Shown here: piece after piece, positions 1-5,364 of the stretch
How positions within the stretch are numbered: position 1 is the first letter of the stretch
Layout of the letters: the number at the start of each line of letters is the position of its first letter
Origin: an uncultured Oscillospiraceae bacterium
GTDB lineage: Bacteria; Bacillota; Clostridia; Oscillospirales; Acutalibacteraceae
Reading direction: 5' to 3'
DNA length: 5,364 nucleotides
Assembly: GCA_902490145.1 (NCBI GenBank)
Contig: CABUCT010000090.1
Span: 1 to 5,364 of the forward strand
Made by a program: the position numbers and the translations under genes
Notes under the pieces: generated by a model
What the model was told of the DNA's origin: nothing
Seen by the model: only the letters and a program-made list of their open reading frames with translations
The model's database searches: none

Positions 1-369
1 CATATGTTTGATGAGGATACCCTCACTGATCAACCTGAGAGAGTATTGGCGGCTGAGTTTATTCGCGAAAAGCTGCTTCGTTTGCTTGACAAGGAAATAC
101 CTCACGGTGTTGCAGTGGTTATAGATCGATTTTCAGATCGCCCTGATGGAAGTATTTTGGATATTGACGCTACCATTTACTGCGAAAAAGAAAGTCACAA
201 GGGCATAATAATAGGCAAAGGCGGACAAACATTAAAGCGTATTGGAAGTCTTGCACGAACTGACATGGAAAACTTTTTTGATTGCAAAATTAATCTTAAA
301 TGTTGGGTAAAAGTTCGTGAAGGATGGAGGAACAGACAGGCTGCAATTCACAATTTCGGATTGGACTAA
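1..369 (+). CDS. era: GTPase Era, C-terminal KH-domain part (5' end outside window)
   Basis: Era is an essential GTP-binding protein that binds the 3' end of 16S rRNA and helps mature the 30S ribosomal subunit. Only the last 122 codons are present; the reading frame is open through base 1, so the ATG at position 4 is an internal methionine, not the start. Seen directly: the linker TDQPER followed by AAEFIREKLLRLLDKEIPHG, the typical entry to the Era KH domain, then IDATIYCEKESHKG and the RNA-binding GIIIGKGG loop (bases 202-225), then IGSLAR and the terminal LKCWVKVREGWRN. The G-domain with its nucleotide-binding motifs, normally about 175 residues, lies upstream of the window. A family member is usually near 300 residues and this end looks intact. 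It is followed 67 nt later by yqzL and then recO, the standard Firmicutes order. Identity is very secure. Confidence 0.97.
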   Translation, partial: HMFDEDTLTDQPERVLAAEFIREKLLRLLDKEIPHGVAVVIDRFSDRPDGSILDIDATIYCEKESHKGIIIGKGGQTLKRIGSLARTDMENFFDCKINLKCWVKVREGWRNRQAAIHNFGLD

Positions 370-424
370 TTTGCCTGTGGTTTTACATAATATTTGATTG
401 GTTTTTGCACAAAAATATACCGAT

Positions 425-430
425 GGGGTG
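425..430 (+). promoter_or_regulatory. Ribosome binding site that sets the yqzL start
   Basis: GGGGTG followed by A, six bases before the GTG at 437, fits the 3' part of the anti-Shine-Dalgarno pairing (GGAGGTGA). It favours the GTG at 437 over the in-frame ATG at 398, which has no purine-rich stretch ahead of it. Confidence 0.6.
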
Positions 431-436
431 ATTTTT

Positions 437-613
437 GTGAAAGATAAAAACGATCAGAATGCATGGAAAAATTTTTATCAGACAGGCAGAGTAGAAGACT
501 ATCTTGCTTGTCGTGGAATATCTTTAAATAGTGATATAAAAGCATCGGAGAATTTAAGTGAAGGAAAAAATACACACCGACGGACTGGTGATAAAAGAAA
601 ATCATATAGGTGA
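437..613 (+). CDS. yqzL: YqzL-family small protein
   Basis: A 58-residue protein between era and recO, where Firmicutes commonly carry the short uncharacterised gene yqzL. The core AWKNFYQTGRVEDYLACRG fits the family pattern W-x-x-F-x-x-TG-x-x-x-x-YL near the N-terminus (family members are around 45-50 residues). No function is established for the family that I can name with confidence. I choose the GTG at 437 because it follows a good ribosome binding site and brings the conserved Trp to about residue 10; starting at the ATG at 398 would add 13 residues with no support. The last 19 codons overlap recO in another frame and encode a basic, hydrophilic tail (Arg/Lys-rich, GKNTHRRTGDKRKSYR), probably longer than usual and less constrained than the core. 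No membrane segment or signal peptide is visible. Assignment rests on the motif plus gene position. Confidence 0.72.
   Translation: MKDKNDQNAWKNFYQTGRVEDYLACRGISLNSDIKASENLSEGKNTHRRTGDKRKSYR
546..550 (+). promoter_or_regulatory. Ribosome binding site for recO, inside yqzL
   Basis: CGGAG ends seven bases before the GTG at 558. It lies inside the yqzL reading frame, so recO translation probably benefits from ribosomes already opening the yqzL region. Confidence 0.6.
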
Positions 614-1298
614 GAGCGATCGCCTAATAACGGTACTGACCAGAAATGAGGGTGTAGTGCACTCTTTTGCAACAGGAGCTAGAAAAATTACAGGCAAATC
701 GATGTCTGCAACTCAGCTCCTGTGTTTTTCTGATTTTGTTTTTACTCGCAAAAAAGATACATACAGAGTGACCGAGGCCGAGGCGGTTGAGGTCTTTTTT
801 GATTTAAGAAATGATATAGAAAAGCTTTCGTTAGCACAATATTTTTGTGAACTGGCGGGAGCACTCGCTCCTGTTGAGGAACCGGCAGAAGAATATTTGC
901 GTCTGATTTTAAATTCTTTGAAGTTTTTAGCGGACAATCGATTGCCTCCAGCTCAGATAAAAGCTGTTTTTGAACTGTATATTCTATCTTTGTCCGGATA
1001 TATGCCCGACCTTTCCGAATGTCCCGAATGTGGAAAAGAAAAAAATTTATGTTTTGATATGTCCGAGGGCCAAGTTTTTTGTCAGGAACACGCGTCTGTC
1101 GGTGCTATTCAGTTGAGTGACAGTGTGCTTTCGGCAATGAGATTTATTACTATGTCTGAATTTTCAAAGATATTTTTCTTTTCCTTGCCTGACGAAGCTT
1201 TAAATGACCTTGAAAATGTTTGTGAAAACTACTTAAAAATAAGGCTTGAACGAACATTTAAGACATTGGATTTTTATAATTCGGTTAAGCTAATTTAA
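558..1298 (+). CDS. recO: DNA repair protein RecO
   Basis: RecO acts in the RecFOR recombination-repair pathway. It binds single-stranded DNA and SSB, anneals complementary strands and, with RecR, helps load RecA at gaps. The 246-residue length is normal for the family (about 240-260). Residues 1-80 form the OB-fold domain, with the typical opening TDGLVIKENHIGESDRLITVLTRNEG. The helical C-terminal domain carries a zinc-binding set: Cys155 and Cys158 (CPEC), then Cys175 and His178 (CQEH). The start is the GTG at 558, preceded by CGGAG at a 7-base distance; it places the conserved G-x-V-I-K motif at the usual distance from the N-terminus. The gene overlaps yqzL by 56 nt, and mutS2 begins 19 nt after its stop, so the three are probably co-transcribed. 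No missing domain or frameshift is seen. Confidence 0.96.
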   Translation: MKEKIHTDGLVIKENHIGESDRLITVLTRNEGVVHSFATGARKITGKSMSATQLLCFSDFVFTRKKDTYRVTEAEAVEVFFDLRNDIEKLSLAQYFCELAGALAPVEEPAEEYLRLILNSLKFLADNRLPPAQIKAVFELYILSLSGYMPDLSECPECGKEKNLCFDMSEGQVFCQEHASVGAIQLSDSVLSAMRFITMSEFSKIFFFSLPDEALNDLENVCENYLKIRLERTFKTLDFYNSVKLI

Positions 1299-1302
1299 AT
1301 TA

Positions 1303-1312
1303 AAGGATGTGA
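1303..1312 (+). promoter_or_regulatory. Strong ribosome binding site that sets the mutS2 start at 1318
   Basis: AAGGATGTGA matches the ideal AAGGAGGTGA in nine of ten positions and ends five bases before the GTG at 1318. The other in-frame GTG, at 1309, lies inside this site and cannot use it, so 1318 is the better start. Confidence 0.75.
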
Positions 1313-1317
1313 GCATC

Positions 1318-3708
1318 GTGGATAATCTTAAAAAGCAGCACTGTAAAAATCTTGAACTGCCTAAAGTGCTTGAAATGTTGTCAAAGTACTGTTCATGTGC
1401 AGATGCGTCACAGAAATCACAGGAAATAGAACCTGTATATGATATCCGCTCGGTAAAAGAACTTATGAATGAAACTGTTGCGGCTTATCAGCTTATAGCA
1501 AAGTTTACCGCTCCTTCATTCGGGGGGATTATAAATATTGATTCTTCGCTTACTCGTGCAGTGTCGGGGGGCGTACTTTCAACCGGTGAACTTATTAATG
1601 TTTGCTCTGTACTCAGAACGATCCGTTCACTTTTTCAGTGGAAAGAAAATCACTGTGAAGATGAAAAAAGACTTGATTCATATTTCTCAGTTTTATGCCC
1701 CAATAAATATCTCGAAGAAAAAATAGACAATGCAATAATCAGTGAGGAAGAAATAAGTGACCGTGCATCTCCCGAACTTTATGATATAAGAAGAAAAATC
1801 CGAAATACTTCGGGAAAAATACGCGATCAATTAGATAAAATGATTCGTTCGAAGGCAATACAAAAATATTTGCAGGAGTCTATTGTTACTATAAGAGACG
1901 GACGTTTTGTAATTCCGGTAAAATCAGAGTATGGTTCAGAAGTGCCGGGTCTTGTTCACGATACTTCTTCTTCCGGATCAACCTTGTTTGTGGAACCTAT
2001 GTCAGTTGTTGAAGCAAACAATGAGATAAAGGTGTTTAAAGTTAAAGAAAAGGATGAAATAGATCGGATTTTGGCTGAACTTTCTGCCGAAGTCGGAAAC
2101 TTTGCCGACAGTATTTCGATAGGATATAAAGCACTGGTGGATCTTGATTTGATATTTGCAAAGGCTAAATTTGCATTTAATATTAAAGCCAGCGAGCCAG
2201 AAATAAATGATATTGGAATAATAGATTTTCATAAAGCAAGGCATCCTCTTATTGATCCGAAAAAAGTTGTTGCAACCGATATCAGATTGGGAGACGATTT
2301 TGATACTTTAGTGATTACAGGACCTAACACCGGAGGAAAGACTGTTTCAATTAAAACAATTGGACTTCTGACTTTGATGACGATGTGCGGCCTTATGATA
2401 CCGGTAAGCGATGGAAGTCGCGTATCTGTATTTGATAATGTTTTTGCGGATATAGGGGATGAACAAAGTATTGAGCAGTCTCTTTCTACATTTTCAGCAC
2501 ATATGACAAATATAATAGAGATTTTTAAAGTTTGCGGACAGCATAGTTTAGTGCTTATGGACGAGCTTGGAGCGGGAACAGACCCTGCTGAAGGAGCTGC
2601 TCTGGCAGTCGCCATTATTGAGGAACTTCGAAGCAGAGGTGCAAAGATCGCGGCCACCACGCATTATTCTGAGTTAAAGGCTTATGCACTCGAAACCGAA
2701 GGAGTGGAGAATGCCAGCTGTGAGTTTGATGTTTCAACTCTGAGTCCGACATACAGACTTTTGATCGGTCTTCCCGGTCGTTCAAATGCTTTTGCTATTC
2801 TTGCACATCTCGGAATGAAACAGGATGTCATTGAGAGTGCAAAAAAGCTGGTTTCCGGTGATACAGTAAATTTTGAAAAGGTCGTAGAAACACTTCAAAA
2901 ATCCCATGCAGGACTTGGAGTCGAAAGAGAAGAGGCAAAGACTCTGCGGGAAGAGGCCGAAAGATTGGCTGAAAAGTCACGGTTGGAGAGCGAAAAGCTC
3001 AGAAAAGAGCGGGAAAAGATTTTAGAAGATGCTAAAAATGAAGCACGTCATATTACCGAAAGTGCCAGGGCCGAATCTTCTAGATTGCTTAATGAAATGG
3101 AAGAACTCAAGAAGCAACTGAAATCCGATAATTCGGGAGAAATGATAAGACGTGCAAAGTTAGCTGCAAAAAGCGGAATGGACAAGATCGAAAGGGTTTC
3201 TGACCCCATTGATAAAAATATATCAAAATATGAATTGCCAAGGCCCTTAAAAGTCGGAGATGAGGTTTTAATATCAGATATTGATAAAAAAGGAATTGTG
3301 TTGTCCATTCCTGATAAGAGCGGAAATTGCTTTATACAGGCCGGAATTATTAAAACTAAAGTAAATGTATCAAATCTTCGATTGCTTGAAGGGGAAAAAA
3401 ATAAAATACCAGAAAGATTCAAAGAAAAGACCGTAAAAGGGATTGAATCACGAGCCTTGAGAAAGGTATCCACGGAATTGGATATTCGAGGAATGGCTTC
3501 GGATGAAGCATTGATTGAGCTTGATAATTTTATAGACGGTGCCATAATGACCGGAATAGAGACAGTTACCATTATTCATGGTAAAGGCACCGGGGTTTTA
3601 AAAAATGCTGTAAGGCAGCATCTTAAAACTCACAGAAGTATAAAAGAGTATCGCAGAGGAATGTACGGTGAGGGAGAAGACGGGGTGACTGTTGCAACAT
3701 TGCGTTAA
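1318..3708 (+). CDS. mutS2: MutS2 protein (ATPase with C-terminal Smr domain)
   Basis: MutS2 is a dimeric MutS-like ATPase that does not act in mismatch repair. In Bacillus it senses collided ribosomes and splits them; in Helicobacter it suppresses recombination. Length is 796 residues (family about 780-800). In order: an N-terminal MutS core/clamp region (about 1-310) with the conserved VPVKSEY-like stretch and VHDTSSSGSTLFVEP; an ATPase with Walker A GPNTGGKT (335-342), the DIGDEQSIEQSLSTFSAHM segment, Walker B LVLMDELGAGTDP (Asp415, Glu416) and TTHYSELK; a long charged coiled coil (about 530-602); a KOW-like small domain beginning LKVGDEV (about 644-690); and an Smr domain with LDIRG (Asp722) and HGKGTG (754-759). 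All key motifs are intact, so it should be active. The chosen GTG at 1318 fits a near-ideal ribosome binding site; a GTG at 1309 is the alternative. It follows recO by 19 nt. Confidence 0.97.
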   Translation: MDNLKKQHCKNLELPKVLEMLSKYCSCADASQKSQEIEPVYDIRSVKELMNETVAAYQLIAKFTAPSFGGIINIDSSLTRAVSGGVLSTGELINVCSVLRTIRSLFQWKENHCEDEKRLDSYFSVLCPNKYLEEKIDNAIISEEEISDRASPELYDIRRKIRNTSGKIRDQLDKMIRSKAIQKYLQESIVTIRDGRFVIPVKSEYGSEVPGLVHDTSSSGSTLFVEPMSVVEANNEIKVFKVKEKDEIDRILAELSAEVGNFADSISIGYKALVDLDLIFAKAKFAFNIKASEPEINDIGIIDFHKARHPLIDPKKVVATDIRLGDDFDTLVITGPNTGGKTVSIKTIGLLTLMTMCGLMIPVSDGSRVSVFDNVFADIGDEQSIEQSLSTFSAHMTNIIEIFKVCGQHSLVLMDELGAGTDPAEGAALAVAIIEELRSRGAKIAATTHYSELKAYALETEGVENASCEFDVSTLSPTYRLLIGLPGRSNAFAILAHLGMKQDVIESAKKLVSGDTVNFEKVVETLQKSHAGLGVEREEAKTLREEAERLAEKSRLESEKLRKEREKILEDAKNEARHITESARAESSRLLNEMEELKKQLKSDNSGEMIRRAKLAAKSGMDKIERVSDPIDKNISKYELPRPLKVGDEVLISDIDKKGIVLSIPDKSGNCFIQAGIIKTKVNVSNLRLLEGEKNKIPERFKEKTVKGIESRALRKVSTELDIRGMASDEALIELDNFIDGAIMTGIETVTIIHGKGTGVLKNAVRQHLKTHRSIKEYRRGMYGEGEDGVTVATLR

Positions 3709-3735
3709 AAATATTTATATAAAGGATTGAGGATT

Positions 3736-4473
3736 ATGTACAATTTTGATGTAAAAGATGCCTGTGAAAAATGTGTCAAATGGATTCAAGACTGGTTTGA
3801 GAAAAACGGGAACGGGTGCAATGCTGTTTTGGGAATTTCAGGAGGAAAAGACAGCTCTGTTGTTGCGGCTCTTTGCGTAAAGGCTTTGGGTAACGATCGT
3901 GTTATCGGTGTTATGATGCCACAGGGAGAACAGTTTGATATAAACTATTCTCAGGATATTTGTGATTTTTTGAAAATAAAAAATTACACGATAAACATAA
4001 AGGATGCCGTTGACGGGGTTTACAGTGCAATAGGAAATTCTTTTGAAGTTACAAGCCAAACTCGCTTTAATCTTCCCGCAAGAATAAGAATGGCAACGGT
4101 TTATGCTGTATCACAATCAAATAATGGTCGTGTAGCAAATACATGTAATTATTCGGAAGATTATGTGGGATATTCCACAAGATATGGCGATTCCGCCGGA
4201 GATTTCAGTCCGATATCATGCTTTACTGTTGCAGAGGTAAAAGCAATAGGACGATACTTGGGACTTCCCGAAAAATTTGTAGAAAAACCGCCTATTGACG
4301 GACTTTGCGGAAAAACAGACGAAGATAAATTGGGTTTTACTTATGAAACACTTGATAAATACATCCGTGAAGGAATAGAACCCGATGCAGAAATTAAGGA
4401 AAAAATTGATCAGATGCACAAGGCAAATATGTTTAAAATTGAGCTGATGCCTGCATTTAAATATTTTTCTTAA
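3736..4473 (+). CDS. nadE: NAD(+) synthase, ammonia-dependent (NadE)
   Basis: NadE makes the last step of NAD+ synthesis: nicotinate adenine dinucleotide is adenylylated with ATP, then amidated to NAD+. The 245-residue protein is only the synthetase domain, with no N-terminal nitrilase-type glutaminase, so ammonia (or a separate amidotransferase) must supply nitrogen. Visible motifs are the ATP-pyrophosphatase P-loop GISGGKDSS (SGGKDS at residues 35-40), NTCNYSEDYVGYSTRYGDSAGDFSPI (135-160) for substrate binding, and KPPIDGLCGKTDEDKLGF (184-201), the NadE-type loop. The NTCN form replaces the more familiar GTGN of enterobacterial and Bacillus NadE; I recall it from clostridial relatives, so it looks like a subfamily trait. 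I start at the ATG at 3736, nine bases after AAAGGA (3721-3726); an in-frame TTG at 3727 touches that site and is unlikely. It begins 27 nt after mutS2, so it probably shares that transcript. Confidence 0.94.
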   Translation: MYNFDVKDACEKCVKWIQDWFEKNGNGCNAVLGISGGKDSSVVAALCVKALGNDRVIGVMMPQGEQFDINYSQDICDFLKIKNYTINIKDAVDGVYSAIGNSFEVTSQTRFNLPARIRMATVYAVSQSNNGRVANTCNYSEDYVGYSTRYGDSAGDFSPISCFTVAEVKAIGRYLGLPEKFVEKPPIDGLCGKTDEDKLGFTYETLDKYIREGIEPDAEIKEKIDQMHKANMFKIELMPAFKYFS

Positions 4474-4485
4474 TTACCATTATAA

Positions 4486-4514
4486 TATTGCATTTTTTAC
4501 AATTTATTGCATTT
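4486..4514. repeat. Short direct repeat TATTGCATTT at the cpsC-like promoter
   Basis: TATTGCATTT occurs at 4486-4495 and again at 4505-4514, a 19-base period. The second copy overlaps the first two bases of the -35 box. This could be a regulator's paired half-sites, but the region is very AT-rich and a 10-base repeat there may be chance. Confidence 0.4.
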
Positions 4515-4541
4515 GACAAAAAGAATGGTTTATGCTATTAT
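4513..4541 (+). promoter_or_regulatory. Vegetative (sigma A-type) promoter of the polysaccharide unit
   Basis: The -35 box TTGACA (4513-4518) is a perfect consensus. After a 17-base spacer comes the -10 box TATTAT (4536-4541), preceded by TGC, giving an extended -10 TGCTATTAT. Transcription should begin near 4548, leaving a leader of roughly 30 nt before the ATG at 4580. The site sits in the 106-nt gap after nadE, which I otherwise find empty; I see no GC-rich stem with a T-run there, so read-through from nadE is possible. Confidence 0.85.
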
Positions 4542-4565
4542 TCAGTAGTAACGCAGAACAGATAG

Positions 4566-4572
4566 AGAGAGG
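4566..4572 (+). promoter_or_regulatory. Ribosome binding site that sets the cpsC-like start at 4580
   Basis: AGAGAGG ends seven bases before the ATG at 4580. The longer open frame from the ATG at 4532 starts inside the -10 region, upstream of the expected transcript start, so that ATG would not be on the mRNA made from this promoter. Confidence 0.75.
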
Positions 4573-4579
4573 AAAAAAC

Positions 4580-5269
4580 ATGTTTGTCAGAATAACGGAT
4601 ATAATCAAAATACTTATAAAACGATTTTGGATTATTCTACTGTGTTCTTTATTAGGAGCAGGGATTGCTTTTTCATATACATATTTCTTTGTCCCGAAGA
4701 AGTATACTTCTTCGGCATCGCTTTATGTACATAATGAAGCAAGTTTAACTGAAAAAGCTGTAACAGCTGCGGATCTTTCTGCCTCTAAACAGCTTGTTTC
4801 AACATATATTGTTATGTTAAAAAGCGATTTATTTTTGGAATCCGTAGTAGCGGAACTTCCTGATTATAAAATCAGTGTTGAAAGTCTTAAAAATTCGATA
4901 AATGCACAATCGATAAACAATACGGAAGTGCTTAAGATAACCACATCAAGCACAGATCCAGCCACGGCACAGGCTGTCACAAACAAAATTACCGAGCTTT
5001 TCCCCAATGAAATAAAGAGAGTAGCAAAGGTTGGCGGTGTTGAAATTATTGATTCGGCAAAGCTGCCTACAGTGCCTTCATGGCCAATTGTTAAAAATTC
5101 AGTTTTATTGGCTGCTATTTTTGCAGTGGCTTCTGCCTGCATTGTACTGATTCGTGACTCCTCTGACACAACCGTTCACTCCGAATTGGATTTAACAAAT
5201 AACTTCAATATACCTGTGATTGGGTCGGTTCCGAAAATAACAACATCAGAAAAACGAGGAAGGATATAA
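4580..5269 (+). CDS. Wzz-family chain-length determinant / CpsC-CapA-YveK-type polysaccharide co-polymerase
   Basis: Proteins of this family sit in the cytoplasmic membrane, control polymer length and export of capsule or exopolysaccharide, and activate a partner tyrosine kinase. The 229-residue protein has the expected layout: a short cytoplasmic N-terminus (MFVRITDIIKILIKRFW), a first membrane segment (about 16-37), an external domain beginning VPKKYTSSASLYV, a proline-bearing stretch LPTVPSWP (162-169), a second membrane segment (about 173-191), and a cytoplasmic tail RDSSDTTVHSELDL...IPVIGSVPKI. In Gram-positive relatives such a tail activates the kinase (known for S. aureus CapA/CapB). 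No kinase motifs are present, so this is the split, two-protein form. The ATG at 4580 is chosen from the ribosome binding site and promoter position. The next gene starts 2 nt after the stop. Names differ by species (cpsC, capA, epsA, yveK), so I give no symbol. Confidence 0.9.
   Translation: MFVRITDIIKILIKRFWIILLCSLLGAGIAFSYTYFFVPKKYTSSASLYVHNEASLTEKAVTAADLSASKQLVSTYIVMLKSDLFLESVVAELPDYKISVESLKNSINAQSINNTEVLKITTSSTDPATAQAVTNKITELFPNEIKRVAKVGGVEIIDSAKLPTVPSWPIVKNSVLLAAIFAVASACIVLIRDSSDTTVHSELDLTNNFNIPVIGSVPKITTSEKRGRI
4694..4715. repeat. Perfect 22-bp palindrome inside the cpsC-like gene
   Basis: The left arm CCGAAGAAGTA (4694-4704) is the exact reverse complement of the right arm TACTTCTTCGG (4705-4715). 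As RNA it could fold into a 9-bp stem (4694-4702 with 4707-4715) closed by a UAUA loop. It encodes P39 K K Y T S S and the first base of the next residue, just outside the first membrane segment. No T-run follows, so it is not an intrinsic terminator. Whether it is an operator, an RNA structure or chance codon use is unknown. Confidence 0.9.
4723..4734. repeat. Perfect 12-bp palindrome beside the 22-bp one
   Basis: TTATGTACATAA is its own reverse complement. Its centre is 24 bp from the centre of the 22-bp palindrome. About one 12-bp palindrome is expected by chance in a window this long, so only the closeness is notable. Confidence 0.8.
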
Positions 5270-5271
5270 AT

Positions 5272-5364
5272 ATGAGCGATAAAAATTCTAATTACCTTGA
5301 GTTAATTGTAAAAGACAGAGAATATCTTTTGAGTGAAAAGTCACAGTTTGCAGTTAAAGAGGCA
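5272..5364 (+). CDS. Probable CpsD/CapB-type tyrosine-protein kinase, N-terminal 31 codons (runs off window)
   Basis: An ATG at 5272, two bases after the previous stop and seven bases after AGGAAGGA (5257-5264), opens a frame that stays open to the window end. The 31 residues end in SQFAVKEA, which fits the conserved run-in (F-x-V-x-EA-Y-x-x-LRTN) that precedes the Walker A region in CpsD/CapB/YwqD-type bacterial tyrosine kinases. Such kinases are typically 220-260 residues, sit on the membrane through the CpsC-type partner and autophosphorylate a C-terminal tyrosine cluster; none of the catalytic motifs (Walker A, A', B) or that cluster is inside the window. The position directly after a CpsC-like gene, with translational coupling likely, is the main support. 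A different MinD-like ATPase or other polysaccharide gene remains possible. Confidence 0.72.
   Translation, partial: MSDKNSNYLELIVKDREYLLSEKSQFAVKEA

Noticed and set aside
400..421. Small inverted repeat TTTTTGCACAAAAA before yqzL
   Set aside because: Arms are six bases, almost all T and A, with a mismatched centre; this is easily chance in AT-rich DNA.
371..436. Possible promoter in the era–yqzL gap
   Set aside because: TTGCCT and CATAAT are only 9 bases apart, and TTGATT with TATACC is a weak pair; neither is good enough to call.
366..605. Minus-strand open frame across the era–yqzL gap and yqzL
   Set aside because: No protein family resemblance and no convincing binding site; it overlaps yqzL and the recO start, which have clear family motifs.
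616..623. GCGATCGC palindrome (like the HIP1 element of cyanobacteria)
   Set aside because: It occurs once, inside the conserved ESDRL coding stretch of recO, and the organism does not look cyanobacterial.
3048..3572. A 174-codon open frame on the minus strand opposite mutS2 (also one at 2229-2660)
   Set aside because: It lies wholly opposite the conserved mutS2 ATPase, coiled-coil, KOW-like and Smr regions, has a serine/isoleucine-rich composition typical of antisense frames, and shows no recognisable domain.
4474..4512. Possible intrinsic terminator after nadE
   Set aside because: There is a run of six T (4493-4498), but the sequence ahead of it is AT-rich with no GC stem, so a terminator cannot be supported.
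4864..5169. Minus-strand open frame opposite the cpsC-like gene
   Set aside because: It mirrors the external domain and second membrane segment of a well-supported gene, with no family motif of its own.

Overview
The window looks like chromosomal DNA from a low-GC Gram-positive bacterium, most likely a member of the Clostridia (Oscillospiraceae/Ruminococcaceae-like). The reasons are the AT-rich composition, the era–yqzL–recO order typical of Firmicutes, strong AGGAGG-like ribosome binding sites, frequent GTG starts, and a NadE of a type I recall from clostridial relatives. No protein was searched against a database, so the lineage is an inference.

All genes read on the + strand. Positions 1-4473 hold a tightly packed housekeeping cluster. 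It contains the C-terminal KH part of the ribosome-assembly GTPase Era (cut by the window edge), a small YqzL-family protein that has no separate product name, the recombination mediator RecO, full-length MutS2 and an ammonia-dependent NAD+ synthase (NadE). Gaps are 19-67 nt, and yqzL overlaps recO by 56 nt, so these genes probably share a transcript. Era, MutS2 (ribosome-collision rescue, recombination) and RecO (recombination repair) concern ribosome and DNA maintenance; NadE supplies NAD+.

After nadE, a 106-nt gap contains a near-perfect vegetative promoter (TTGACA, 17-bp spacer, extended -10 TGCTATTAT) and no convincing intrinsic terminator. It drives a second unit: a CpsC/CapA/YveK-type Wzz-family membrane protein, then 2 nt later the first 31 codons of what is probably its partner CpsD/CapB-type tyrosine kinase. 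This is most likely the front of a capsule or exopolysaccharide locus continuing beyond the right edge.

I see no undescribed system here: no tRNA, rRNA, CRISPR array, transposase or phage gene. The features most worth a second look are a perfect 22-bp palindrome with a 12-bp palindrome beside it early in the cpsC-like gene, the long yqzL/recO overlap, and several start codons where the longest open frame is clearly not the real gene start.
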